Below are positions 16,220-22,338 of a stretch of 36,080 nt of DNA, one piece after another. The notes beneath the pieces are model-generated. The model saw only the letters and a list, made by a program, of their open reading frames with translations, had not been told where the DNA came from and ran no database searches. The DNA comes from a virus, in IMG/VR virus record IMGVR_UViG_3300028423_000519, positions 1 to 36,080 of that record. One strand, given 5' to 3'. The translations under genes and the position numbers were made by a program. The stretch's first letter is position 1. Each line of letters starts with the position of its first letter.

Positions 16220-16660
16220 ATGCCCATGTATAAATACAAGCGCATCACCACGCCTGGTCCCAACGGCACCGTGCTGACATTCCGCGCAGCCGACGACAGC
16301 GCAGCGACGGAGATTGCCGAGCTGGACGGCTGGCATTACGTGCATGTGCCGGACGGTGAGACTATCCCCGATCAGCGCGCAGATATCGAGTGGACCTCAG
16401 TCACGATGACGGATGAGCTGCGCGCGCAGTTGCGCGCCGCGTCTCGGCACGAAAAAAACATCAAGCGCGAAATCCAGCGCCGCATCCGTGCTGTCTACAG
16501 CGCCGACGACGAGCAGTATTTTTCGCGCATTGGCGTCGGTGCCGCGCTCGGGATGTATCAATTCCAGCCGGGCGAACAGGAAGCGCTGCTGGAGTTCGGC
16601 CAATTCATCGAGGGCATCCGCGAATGGGGGCGGGCAGAGCGCGCCAAGATCGGGCTGTAA
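16220..16660 (+). CDS. Hypothetical protein after the DGR
   Basis: ATG at 16220 follows AAGGA at 16207-16211. The 146-residue product begins MPMYKYKRITTPGPNGTVL, has a beta-rich first half with 'DGWHYVHVPDG', and a helical basic second half ('LRAASRHEKNIKREIQRRIR', then 'EALLEFGQFIEG'). It occupies the place where a reverse transcriptase gene normally lies but has no RT motifs (no YxDD, no polymerase fingers). Tail-fibre assembly or lysis-associated functions are possible by position. I do not recognise the family. Confidence 0.72.
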   Translation: MPMYKYKRITTPGPNGTVLTFRAADDSAATEIAELDGWHYVHVPDGETIPDQRADIEWTSVTMTDELRAQLRAASRHEKNIKREIQRRIRAVYSADDEQYFSRIGVGAALGMYQFQPGEQEALLEFGQFIEGIREWGRAERAKIGL

Positions 16661-16672
16661 GGAGAGAGCGAA

Positions 16673-17026
16673 ATGACACACGCTGACACGATCATCATTG
16701 CGGCAGGGCGGGCTCTGCGCGACCGGGTGCTGTCGATTTCGGATGACATCGAATTTGACGATTTCCGCCGAGAAATGTTTCAGACCCATGGAATTACCCT
16801 GAGCGACTTGGCGCGCATATCTGGCGTGGCGATTGAGCATGTCATCGGCAAACAGCGGGCCGGGATTGTCACGTCTTTTGCAGAGCGCGGTATCGACCCG
16901 ATCCCGGCGTATGTCGAGCAGGCCAAGCCTTATCACGGCAAAGCCCTAAATCCCGAGGACCATGGCGACCCGGACGCACCAGAGGATTTTGATACCCGGA
17001 CGGTTTCGCGTTCTGGCTGGGGCTGA
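16673..17026 (+). CDS. Hypothetical protein, possibly frameshifted at its 3' end
   Basis: ATG at 16673 follows AAGGAGAG at 16660-16667. The 117-residue product has 'ISDDIEFDDFRREMFQTHGI' and a likely helix-turn-helix 'TLSDLARISGVAIEHVIGKQ'. The last residues after 'PEDFD' look unlike a natural end. The -1 frame just past this point is open and protein-like to 17088, where its TGA overlaps the GTG of the next gene. A small indel or a frameshift near 16990 would join them. Function unknown. Confidence 0.65.
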   Translation: MTHADTIIIAAGRALRDRVLSISDDIEFDDFRREMFQTHGITLSDLARISGVAIEHVIGKQRAGIVTSFAERGIDPIPAYVEQAKPYHGKALNPEDHGDPDAPEDFDTRTVSRSGWG

Positions 17027-17088
17027 TCGCCGAAGGGCATAGCGAAGACACTGTGCGGGGGTGGATTATAGACGGCTTTGAAAAGTGA
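16993..17088 (+). pseudogene. Orphan reading frame, possible displaced 3' end of the preceding gene
   Basis: In the frame of 16993 the sequence reads YPDGFAFWLGLIAEGHSEDT then VRGWIIDGFEK and TGA at 17086-17088. It has no usable ATG, and TGA lies just upstream at 16990. The stop overlaps GTG of the next gene in the usual four-base coupling, which is evidence that this frame is the one actually translated up to that point. Whether the join is a mutation, a sequencing error or recoding cannot be told from one sequence. Confidence 0.4.
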
Positions 17089-17363
17089 GCAGGCTGCCAC
17101 AGATGCCCCGCCCGCTGTATATCCTCTACCGCCTCGCGGAAATGCTGGTCAGTATTCTGAGCCGGATCATAAACGCGGTTTTCTTTGGCGGCAGCACCCA
17201 CCAGACCACCAGCGCGCGGGCGCATATTGAACCGTGGCCGCGCCGGAAACGCATCATTAACGCGCTGTTCTTCTGGCAAGCCGACCACTGCAAATGGGCG
17301 TGGGAACGTGAAGTCGAGGAAGCCCGCAAGACGCTTGAGCGCGCACGGGCAGCGAAAACATGA
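17085..17363 (+). CDS. Conserved phage hypothetical protein of the lysis region
   Basis: GTG at 17085 overlaps the preceding TGA. The 92-residue product has 'LSRIINAVFFGGSTHQTTSA' and 'RRKRIINALFFWQADHCKWA', two related halves of the type found in small phage proteins near lysis genes ('INALFFWQ.DHC..AW'). It ends in a charged helix. The stop overlaps the next ATG. I know the pattern from other phages but no function for it. No membrane helix is certain. Confidence 0.7.
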   Translation: MSRLPQMPRPLYILYRLAEMLVSILSRIINAVFFGGSTHQTTSARAHIEPWPRRKRIINALFFWQADHCKWAWEREVEEARKTLERARAAKT

Positions 17364-17680
17364 CCAGGACACTATCAATGAGCAGTGGAGGCGAGATGTC
17401 CGAGAAAGCAGACATCGCAAATTTTGTCGCGGACTGGTGGCAATTCGGCGTTTTCGTGGGCGGTGCGATCATCGCTTTCCTCGTCGGCAAGGAACGGCAG
17501 CGATACAAGGTGGATCAGATCGGGCAGGAGGTCGAGGCGCAGGGCAAGCGGATCGAGAAGCTGGAAACGCAGGGCAATGCCGAGGCGGTGCAGCTCGCGC
17601 AGATCGTCACGTCTCAGACCCACATCATCCGCACGCTCGATGAGATCAAGGCGAACTTGCACAACAAGGTCGATAAATAG
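17360..17680 (+). CDS. Small membrane protein with coiled coil; holin candidate
   Basis: The 106-residue product has one clear membrane segment at about residues 27-42 ('FGVFVGGAIIAFLVG'). A long charged helix with heptad pattern follows ('VEAQGKRIEKLETQGNAEAV'). It overlaps the preceding gene by four bases. A second in-frame ATG lies about 12 codons downstream (residue 13) and is a possible start. Position before the endolysin suggests a holin or holin regulator, but one membrane pass and a cytoplasmic coiled coil are not diagnostic. Confidence 0.65.
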   Translation: MTRTLSMSSGGEMSEKADIANFVADWWQFGVFVGGAIIAFLVGKERQRYKVDQIGQEVEAQGKRIEKLETQGNAEAVQLAQIVTSQTHIIRTLDEIKANLHNKVDK

Positions 17681-17713
17681 ATCACCCCGACACATCACAC
17701 ACAGATTGATTGC

Positions 17714-17734
17714 CCGGCCGAGTGCCGGTTTTTT
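17714..17734 (+). terminator. Rho-independent terminator after the 17360 gene
   Basis: CCGGC CGAGT GCCGG followed by six T residues. The stem is only five base pairs but fully GC. It separates the upstream genes from the Acb2-like gene, so that gene may be partly insulated or have its own promoter. A second inverted repeat, ATTGGG / CCCAAT, lies at 17737-17755. Confidence 0.6.
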
Positions 17735-17800
17735 GCATTGGGGCAAACGCCCAATCGCCAGCCCGAGCGTCAACGGGCCATACAGCAGAAAGACACTGAT

Positions 17801-18064
17801 ATGCATGTGAAACTCCACATGGGCACGGAGGTGCCCTTTGAAACGCCCGTCACGAACAGTGCCGCCGATCTTGTTCGGTACAAGTTCAACCCGTCTGGCC
17901 TCGATACCGTACAGAAGATCAAGTTTCTGGCGGCGGCGCTGATCTCCGAGTGCGAAGCGATCCGTGATCACAAAGGGCCAGGCGCGCGCGAAGCAGCTAT
18001 CGCCATTACCGATGTGCAGAAGGCCAGCATGATGGCCGTCGCTGCCGCAACCGCTCATCTGTGA
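17801..18064 (+). CDS. Acb2/Tad1-like (DUF7681) cyclic-nucleotide sponge, candidate anti-CBASS protein
   Basis: From ATG at 17801 the product is 87 residues. The C-terminal two thirds reads 'YKFNPSGLDTVQKIKFLAAA', then LISECEAI, then 'REAAIAITDVQKASMMAVAA'. This is the helical-hairpin pattern of the Acb2 family (DUF7681), small phage proteins that bind cyclic di- and trinucleotides in a hexamer and so block CBASS signalling. An in-frame ATG at 17738 was rejected because it adds sequence unlike the family. The ribosome binding site is weak. Binding of ligand here is inferred from family membership only. Confidence 0.72.
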   Translation: MHVKLHMGTEVPFETPVTNSAADLVRYKFNPSGLDTVQKIKFLAAALISECEAIRDHKGPGAREAAIAITDVQKASMMAVAAATAHL

Positions 18065-18109
18065 GCCAACGGGGCGGTTTGCGCCGCCCCTCATTCATTG
18101 GAGAACATC

Positions 18110-18904
18110 ATGCGACTGATCCCGAACGCGGGGGCTGTAGCCCGCCGCGCCTTTTCCATGTGGTGCAACTATCTCGGCATTCTGTGCCTGATTGCGCCCG
18201 AGCTGATCTATCTGGTCGCGGAAATCGACACGAACCCGCGCTTGTGGTTCTGGGCCGGTCTGGCGCTGATCGTGGCCGGGATCGTCGGTCGGATCACGGA
18301 CCAGGGCATCGACCATCCGAAGGACGTGCGGTTCTTTTCCTCGGCTGTCGTGGCGCTGGTGGCTATGGCCTCGATCCAGGCGTTGCTTGGGTACGAAGAC
18401 CAGCGCGGTCCGGATCCTGAACCGACCGGATCGGCCTACACGATTGCAGACTTCGACGCGGTAGCCGTGCCACTCATCGCCAAATGGGAAGGGCTGCGCA
18501 CCGAGGCGTATCTCGACACCATCGCCAGCCCTAATGTCTGGACCGTCTGCTACGGCGAGACCAAGGGCGTCAAGCCCGGTGACAGCTACACGGAAGCGCA
18601 GTGCCGCGACATGCTGGCCCGCGAGGTCAGGGAGTACCGGGCAGGGCTGCATCGATACTTCACACCCGAGACACGCGCAGAGCGGCTCACAGCGCACCGG
18701 GACGCGGCATATACATCGCTGGCCTATAACGCTGGCGTCCAATCCATTGGCAAAAGCACGGCCACGCGGCGGCTGAATGCCGGCGACATCCGCGGTGGTT
18801 GCGAGGCGATCGGCTGGTGGAACAAAGCGGGGCAGCGCGTCGTGCGCGGGCTGGTCAATCGGCGGGCTGATGAAACCGCGCTTTGTCTTCGGGGGCTGAC
18901 GTGA
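18110..18904 (+). CDS. Endolysin: GH24 lysozyme fused to an N-terminal multi-pass membrane (holin-like) domain
   Basis: ATG at 18110 follows GGAG at 18100-18103. Of 264 residues, the first hundred hold three hydrophobic segments: about 20-37 ('YLGILCLIAPELIYLV'), 45-62 ('LWFWAGLALIVAGIVG') and 76-95 ('SSAVVALVAMASIQALLG'). The rest is a T4/P21-type lysozyme: 'LIAKWEGLRTEAYLD' with the catalytic Glu, then 'WTVCYGETKGVKPGD' with Thr in the E-x8-D-type triad region, and 'AYTSLAYNAGVQSIGKSTAT'. It cuts peptidoglycan. Three membrane passes are more than a SAR signal-anchor needs, so this may be a holin-endolysin fusion. Confidence 0.85.
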   Translation: MRLIPNAGAVARRAFSMWCNYLGILCLIAPELIYLVAEIDTNPRLWFWAGLALIVAGIVGRITDQGIDHPKDVRFFSSAVVALVAMASIQALLGYEDQRGPDPEPTGSAYTIADFDAVAVPLIAKWEGLRTEAYLDTIASPNVWTVCYGETKGVKPGDSYTEAQCRDMLAREVREYRAGLHRYFTPETRAERLTAHRDAAYTSLAYNAGVQSIGKSTATRRLNAGDIRGGCEAIGWWNKAGQRVVRGLVNRRADETALCLRGLT

Positions 18905-19092
18905 GCGATCCGGACAACGAAAGCTCATTCTATGTCGGCTTCCAGGTGGGCGATAAGGGCTACGGATTCCAGCTGCGCTCGCGGTCCACAAAGATGGTCG
19001 CCTGGTCGCTGTTCGGCGTGATCGTCCTGCTGATCGTGGCGGTGATCATGTGGCAATTCCAGCCGCTCCTGCGCGACCTGGTGCTGCGATGA
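18901..19092 (+). CDS. Small single-pass membrane protein of the lysis cassette
   Basis: GTG at 18901 overlaps the endolysin stop. The 63-residue product starts MSDPDNESSFYVGFQVGDKG and has a strong membrane helix at about 34-52 ('AWSLFGVIVLLIVAVIMW') close to the C-terminus. The layout N-in or N-out cannot be fixed from sequence. It could be a holin, antiholin or lysis accessory protein. The stop overlaps the next ATG, so the lysis genes form one coupled unit. Confidence 0.7.
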   Translation: MSDPDNESSFYVGFQVGDKGYGFQLRSRSTKMVAWSLFGVIVLLIVAVIMWQFQPLLRDLVLR

Positions 19093-19283
19093 GCCGCGCC
19101 ATGATCGTCCTCGGCGCGCTGGTGATCGGCGGCGCCATGATCTTCGCCGTCGCGGCCTACTGGACCGAAACCGACGAGCGGGAAACCACCCTCGAACGTG
19201 AAAAGGAAATCGGTGATGCGATCAAGGACTTGGATGCCCGTGACGCTCCTTCTTGGCGTGACATCCTGCTTGGGCGTGAGTGA
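19089..19283 (+). CDS. Rz-like inner-membrane spanin (i-spanin) candidate
   Basis: The 64-residue product has an N-terminal membrane helix ('MIVLGALVIGGAMIFAVAAY') followed by a charged helical segment ('ETDERETTLEREKEIGDAIK'), the type II layout of i-spanins. It is short for the family. A lipoprotein gene starts inside it in the +1 frame, as Rz1 does in Rz. Together they would bridge the periplasm and fuse the membranes at lysis. Role is inferred from this layout and the endolysin next door. Confidence 0.7.
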   Translation: MSRAMIVLGALVIGGAMIFAVAAYWTETDERETTLEREKEIGDAIKDLDARDAPSWRDILLGRE

Positions 19284-19422
19284 CGCCGCGTTCTGCGGTC
19301 CCGACTACACCGCCGCGATCGACCGGCTGGCCGTGGCGCTGCCGCATCCTGAGACGCCCGACGAAGTAGGCCGCGCTGGCACGGCCGTTGTCGTGGGCCA
19401 TGACGCCGGGTGCGCGACATGA
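19216..19422 (+). CDS. Rz1-like outer-membrane lipoprotein spanin (o-spanin) candidate
   Basis: ATG at 19216 follows AAGGA at 19202-19206 within the Rz-like gene, in the +1 frame. The 68-residue product starts MRSRTWMPVTLLLGVTSC: a basic start, a hydrophobic core and a lipobox VTSC with Cys18 for lipidation. Residues after it include two more cysteines and a proline-containing tail. Overlap of 68 bases with the upstream gene repeats the Rz/Rz1 design, although the gene is not wholly nested. An upstream in-frame ATG at 19198 would add six residues and is less well placed. Confidence 0.7.
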   Translation: MRSRTWMPVTLLLGVTSCLGVSDAAFCGPDYTAAIDRLAVALPHPETPDEVGRAGTAVVVGHDAGCAT

Positions 19423-19502
19423 GCCGGGTCGAGTGGGCTTTGCTGGTCCTGTGCGCGCTGATCTGGTCTGTCTGCGCGATAGCATGGATGGTGTTTATGT
19501 GA
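19419..19502 (+). CDS. 27-residue membrane microprotein
   Basis: ATG at 19419 overlaps the o-spanin stop (ATGA). The product MSRVEWALLVLCALIWSVCA plus IAWMVFM is a single hydrophobic helix with one arginine and one glutamate at the start. The coupling and the clean membrane helix argue that it is real. It ends 52 bases before the operon terminator. It may be a pinholin-like or lysis accessory peptide. Confidence 0.5.
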   Translation: MSRVEWALLVLCALIWSVCAIAWMVFM

Positions 19503-19553
19503 TCCTCACTCAGGGGAAACCGCGCCTGCCGGATGCAGGCATCGTCTATGTCA

Positions 19554-19585
19554 CCCCGCTCGGAGCCTCACCGGGCGGGGTTTTT
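19554..19585 (+). terminator. Rho-independent terminator closing the late operon
   Basis: CCCCGCTCGG and CCGGGCGGGG form a 10-bp stem (one G-T pair) with a 7-base loop, followed by TTTTT at 19581-19585. It lies after the last rightward lysis gene, and the leftward gene ends at 19568 within it. Without an A run on the left side it works best for the rightward operon. Confidence 0.85.
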
Positions 19586-19849
19586 GCGTTTAGAGCGGTG
19601 CGGGCTGAACGGGTGACGATACGGATGGTTGCTTTTCGGCGCTCCGCACTTGGCACAATACTCCTCTGGCGGATTGCGCAACCGCTCATTCTCAGCCCGC
19701 AAGGCATCGCGTTCGGCGGCGAGGGCGCGGATCAAAGTAATTGCTTCTCCGTAAACCTCCTTGTCTACATCTGGGAGGTGCACATACTGCGCCAAGCTGT
19801 GTAGCGAGTATGTGAACTGCTCAACTGCTTCCGTGCTTATGTCACTCAT
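19568..19849 (-). CDS. Hypothetical coiled-coil protein with zinc-ribbon-like end
   Basis: The 93-residue product starts MSDISTEAVEQFTYSLHSLA, has a heptad-rich helix ('ALAAERDALRAENERLRN'), and ends with 'EYCAKCGAPKSNHPYRHPF', which has Cys-x2-Cys and His residues able to bind zinc. Such proteins are frequent small phage accessory genes. It is the last gene of the leftward set, its start overlapping the preceding stop, and its 3' end lies in the terminator stem. Function unknown. Confidence 0.68.
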   Translation of the reverse strand: MSDISTEAVEQFTYSLHSLAQYVHLPDVDKEVYGEAITLIRALAAERDALRAENERLRNPPEEYCAKCGAPKSNHPYRHPFSPHRSKRKNPAR

Positions 19850-20201
19850 CGTCTTTCCCTTCTGCGATAGCGCGGAGGCGTTGGTTGAACTGGCCGGTCA
19901 ACGCTTCTGCCATTCGTCGCGTCCATCGTTTATCGCCGTCTTTCGTCATGTCGGCAACTTCGGTGCCTGTGATTATCGTGAGACATTCCTGAACCGTCAT
20001 CTCCTGCACGCTGACCGCTTCTCGCACCCCGCCCATCTCGGCAAGGGCGGCGTCTGCGCGGGTGAAGCAATTCGGGCCGTCACCATCGCAACAGTTGTCC
20101 GGCCCCCAGTCTTCAACAATGCGCCAGCACGGCGGATCGCCAAACGCCGCGCATTCCTCGGCGCACAAAGCCCGCGCCACCCGGTTCCGTTCGTCGCTCA
20201 T
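19842..20201 (-). CDS. Hypothetical cysteine-rich phage protein
   Basis: ATG at 20201 has AAGGAGG upstream (complement of 20209-20215). The 119-residue product begins MSDERNRVARALCAEECAAF, then a Cys-rich part 'DWGPDNCCDGDGPNCFTRAD' and a helical end. An ATG further upstream was rejected because it lies inside the neighbouring gene and has no such site. It overlaps both neighbours by four to eight bases. No known family. Confidence 0.68.
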   Translation of the reverse strand: MSDERNRVARALCAEECAAFGDPPCWRIVEDWGPDNCCDGDGPNCFTRADAALAEMGGVREAVSVQEMTVQECLTIITGTEVADMTKDGDKRWTRRMAEALTGQFNQRLRAIAEGKDDE

Positions 20202-20362
20202 GTGGTCGCCTCCTTGGCTGTGAGTGCGGCAATCTTCGCATCCCTGCGGCTCCTCTCTCTGAGAATGTCGCGCATCGACGCCTCGCATTCGTCGCGCAGC
20301 GTGGCGAGGCGGTCAAACTCCGCCATTAGCCGTTTGTCGGTCAGGTCGGTCAGGTCGCTCAT
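20198..20362 (-). CDS. Small helical hypothetical protein
   Basis: ATG at 20362 follows AGGAGA on the minus strand. The 54-residue product is one long charged helix with 'RLATLRDECEASMRDILRER' and no membrane part. It is the first leftward gene beyond attP. In the circular genome it lies downstream of int; in a prophage it would be at the other end. Function unknown. Confidence 0.65.
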   Translation of the reverse strand: MSDLTDLTDKRLMAEFDRLATLRDECEASMRDILRERSRRDAKIAALTAKEATT

Positions 20363-20388
20363 GTGTGGTTCTCCTGTCTGGGGGTTGC

Positions 20389-20398
20389 TCTTTGGTCC
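20389..20398 (+). other. Candidate integrase arm-type site, left of core
   Basis: TCTTTGGTCC here is repeated in inverted form at 20597-20606 (GGACCAAAGA). The two copies flank the att core at distances of about 105 and 50 bases. Paired inverted arm sites are normal for tyrosine integrases of the lambda type. A short palindrome GGTCC-GCT-GGACC lies over the left copy. Assignment is by position only. Confidence 0.35.
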
Positions 20399-20502
20399 GC
20401 TGGACCTGTTTTGACCGGGTAAGGCTGCGCAAATGGGCGAAACCCGCGTCTGGGGGCGGCTTATTTGGCCGGAATCGCTTATTTTGGCGGGGGCGCTACC
20501 CC

Positions 20503-20547
20503 CTCCTAAAGGGCAGGTTGCAGGTTCGAATCCTGCCGGGATCGCCA
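20503..20547 (+). other. attP: attP core: 3' half of tRNA-Arg(CCT)
   Basis: The segment begins CTCCTAA, an anticodon loop with CCT, and includes a perfect T arm (GCAGG TTCGAAT CCTGC), the acceptor 3' strand CGGGATC, discriminator G and CCA. The 5' half of a tRNA (acceptor GATCCCG and D arm) is not present upstream. Phage integrases often use such tRNA 3' halves, so that integration restores the tRNA gene. The int gene starts its 3' end 15 bases away. With phage genes on both sides this is attP, not attL or attR. Confidence 0.82.
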
Positions 20548-20561
20548 TAAAATCAAGGGCT

Positions 20562-21593
20562 TCACTCCGCATCAGGGGTTTTCCCTCTGGTTCGTTGGAC
20601 CAAAGACGGCCCCCCAAATTCAAGCGAACCAGCCGCGCGGCGAAGATAGTCCGGCGAAAACTGGCTGTATGTCGAGCGCGTGATGTTCGGGTTCGTGTGG
20701 CCGAGGTACTGCGCAATCTCGTCAATCGGCACGCCATCCTCTGCCATGAGGCGTCCAGCGGTTCGGCGCAGGTCGTGCGGCGTGCAGTGGTCAATGCCAG
20801 CGCGCGCGACGGCGGCATTGAACCCGGTCTTGATGGACTGGACCTTTCGGCCCCCCCACTCCACGACATAATCGGACAGGGCGGCTTCGCGCGCTGCGGT
20901 CAAAGCGGCCTTGAGCGTGTCGTTTATCGGCACCGTGGCGCGTCCCTTGCGCGGCCCTATGTCGTTTGTCGCCAGCTTGATGATGCCCCGGTCCAGATCG
21001 ACACGACGCCATTCCAGGTCGAGGATCGCGCCGGTGCGGCCTGCTGTGGTCAACATCAGCAGCATCGCCAGTTTGATATGCGGCTCCCCTGCGGCGGCGA
21101 GCAGCTTTCTGACCTCGGCCCGCGTCAAGTATCGGTCGCGCGGTGGCGGCGTCTGGGGCAATTCGATGGCAGGCGCGGTGCGGATCAGCTTGACCTTTGC
21201 GGCCCATTTCAGGGCGGTGCGCAGGCATCCGAGTTCGGTGCGGATTGTGCCGTCCTTCCGGCCTTCCTTGTGGCGCTTGGCGATGTAGGATCGGCAATCG
21301 GCAATCGTGACCTGATCGGCAGCAAGATGGCCAAAGTCGGGCAGCACGTTGCGCCCGGTCTGTGTCAGCTTGGATGCTTGCCGCCTTCCTGCCATTTCCA
21401 CCGTGTATGCCTCCCAAATCTGTTCGACCGTTGCCCCCGATGGCGGCGCGGTCCTGCGAACGACTACATCCCGCGCTTCGCGCTCGGCCTCTTTGCGCGT
21501 GTGTGCGTCAAGACGATAGCGTCGGCGCTTTCCGTTCTCGGTCCAGATGACGACCCATCGCCCCTTGAGCTTTCCAAGTTTTGCCTCTGGCAT
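20562..21593 (-). CDS. int: Tyrosine recombinase, phage integrase
   Basis: ATG at 21593 has GGAGG upstream; a start further up was rejected because it lies in the xis gene. The 343-residue product has an N-terminal arm-binding part ('GRWVVIWTENGKRRRYRLDA'), a SAM-like core-binding domain, and a catalytic domain with Arg in 'LMLTTAGRTGAILDLEW', HxxR in 'TPHDLRRTAGRLM', the LGH motif 'AQYLGHTNP' and the tyrosine in 'RSTYSQF'. It catalyses site-specific integration at the adjacent tRNA-Arg site. It overlaps xis by 130 bases in another frame. Confidence 0.93.
   Translation of the reverse strand: MPEAKLGKLKGRWVVIWTENGKRRRYRLDAHTRKEAEREARDVVVRRTAPPSGATVEQIWEAYTVEMAGRRQASKLTQTGRNVLPDFGHLAADQVTIADCRSYIAKRHKEGRKDGTIRTELGCLRTALKWAAKVKLIRTAPAIELPQTPPPRDRYLTRAEVRKLLAAAGEPHIKLAMLLMLTTAGRTGAILDLEWRRVDLDRGIIKLATNDIGPRKGRATVPINDTLKAALTAAREAALSDYVVEWGGRKVQSIKTGFNAAVARAGIDHCTPHDLRRTAGRLMAEDGVPIDEIAQYLGHTNPNITRSTYSQFSPDYLRRAAGSLEFGGPSLVQRTRGKTPDAE
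20597..20606 (-). other. Candidate integrase arm-type site, right of core
   Basis: The inverted partner of the 20389-20398 decamer, lying within the last codons of int. See that entry for the reasoning. Confidence 0.3.
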
Positions 21594-21748
21594 TCGTATT
21601 CCTCCACCGCCTGCGCTGGTATGCGGATCATGCGTCCGACGCGAAAGCCATGCAACTCCCCGCGCTTGACCATCTGACGCACGGTTTCCGCGCTGCAATC
21701 CCAGCGCTCGGCCAACAAGTCGGGCGTGTACGGACGGGCGGCGGGCAT
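21464..21748 (-). CDS. xis: Excisionase-like helix-turn-helix protein
   Basis: The first 50 of 94 residues form a MerR/excisionase-type winged helix: 'YTPDLLAERWDCSAETVRQM', then 'VKRGELHGFRVGRMIRIPAQ', and 'AVEEYE'. This is the common HTH_17 pattern that binds DNA next to att sites. The remaining C-terminal part overlaps int in another frame and is low in structure. Position directly upstream of int agrees with an excisionase or recombination directionality factor. Confidence 0.82.
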   Translation of the reverse strand: MPAARPYTPDLLAERWDCSAETVRQMVKRGELHGFRVGRMIRIPAQAVEEYECQRQNLESSRGDGSSSGPRTESADAIVLTHTRAKRPSAKRGM

Positions 21749-21749
21749 G

Positions 21750-22184
21750 TTAGATGTCCCCCTCTGCCGCCCGGTCGATGAGGGCGAGGATTAGTGATGA
21801 ATTGTAATTTGCATCATCCCAAGCAGAAACGCGGGCATTGTCGTCGGAATTACCGCAGTAGCACCCATCACAATCACATGGGCGATCTCCTGCGGGAGAC
21901 ACCAATGTTGCCGCCTTCCGCAGACCCGCCTGTTCGCCTTCCTCCCGTGCCTTGGCAAGCATCGCGTCGAGGGCTGCGCGGGCGTCGGCGGGGGTGCGGG
22001 AACGCATTTCCATGCGGCTTGCTCCCCATGACTCTGGGAGCAATTCCGAAGCATCCTCGTAAGCAGCGGCAACCATCGCTTGCGCTAGGGCTTCGGGGAT
22101 GAACGGAACGTCAGTCTCAAGCAGCTTCATGCCATCCTGCACCAGCGTCTTGCCACATTTACTTACCCAAATTCGGTCACTCAT
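21750..22184 (-). CDS. Hypothetical protein with Cys-rich loop
   Basis: The 144-residue product starts MSDRIWVSKCGKTLVQDGMK, has a helical middle ('ADARAALDAMLAKAREEGEQ') and a compact 'CDCDGCYCGNSDDNA' loop that could bind metal. It ends ILALIDRAAEGDI. It stops one base before xis begins, and its start overlaps the preceding gene. Similar loops occur in small phage proteins of unknown role. No function assigned. Confidence 0.66.
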   Translation of the reverse strand: MSDRIWVSKCGKTLVQDGMKLLETDVPFIPEALAQAMVAAAYEDASELLPESWGASRMEMRSRTPADARAALDAMLAKAREEGEQAGLRKAATLVSPAGDRPCDCDGCYCGNSDDNARVSAWDDANYNSSLILALIDRAAEGDI

Positions 22185-22338
22185 AGGTCTGTCCCTTCGG
22201 CACGGGGTTTTGCATGATGCGCTTGAGCACCAGCGGATGCACCAGCGACACGGCGCGGCGCTCCACCTCGGCGACTATGCGCGCCTTGGCCGGGTCGGGC
22301 GTGGCGGCTCCTGCGGGGGTGACGTGGATGGTGGTCAT
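22177..22338 (-). CDS. Small hypothetical protein
   Basis: ATG at 22338 with GGAG upstream (in ATGGAGCACATC) gives 53 residues starting MTTIHVTPAGAATPDPAKAR. A second ATG at 22350 has no ribosome binding site. The protein has one amphipathic helix 'AKARIVAEVERRAVSLVHPL'. Both ends overlap the neighbours. Function unknown. Confidence 0.6.
   Translation of the reverse strand: MTTIHVTPAGAATPDPAKARIVAEVERRAVSLVHPLVLKRIMQNPVPKGQTYE

Noticed and set aside
16009-16233. A 74-codon frame crossing the template repeat
   Set aside because: It begins inside avd, uses a different frame from the variable domain, and yields an Arg/Trp/Leu-rich sequence without family pattern. The template repeat is better seen as non-coding.
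16220-16660. Reverse transcriptase in the slot after the template repeat
   Set aside because: The 146-residue product is too short and has no YxDD or other RT motifs. It is unrelated.
18095-18991. Minus-strand frame of 298 codons over the endolysin
   Set aside because: It is antisense to a clear GH24 lysozyme and has no family pattern or start signal.
20420-20547. A complete tRNA-Arg gene
   Set aside because: The T arm, acceptor 3' strand and CCA are present, but no D arm or matching 5' acceptor strand (GATCCCG) lies upstream, and the anticodon stem has mismatches on its 5' side. It is an att core.
20433-21677. Plus-strand frame of 414 codons over the integrase
   Set aside because: It is antisense to a tyrosine recombinase with all catalytic motifs; composition is typical of a shadow frame.
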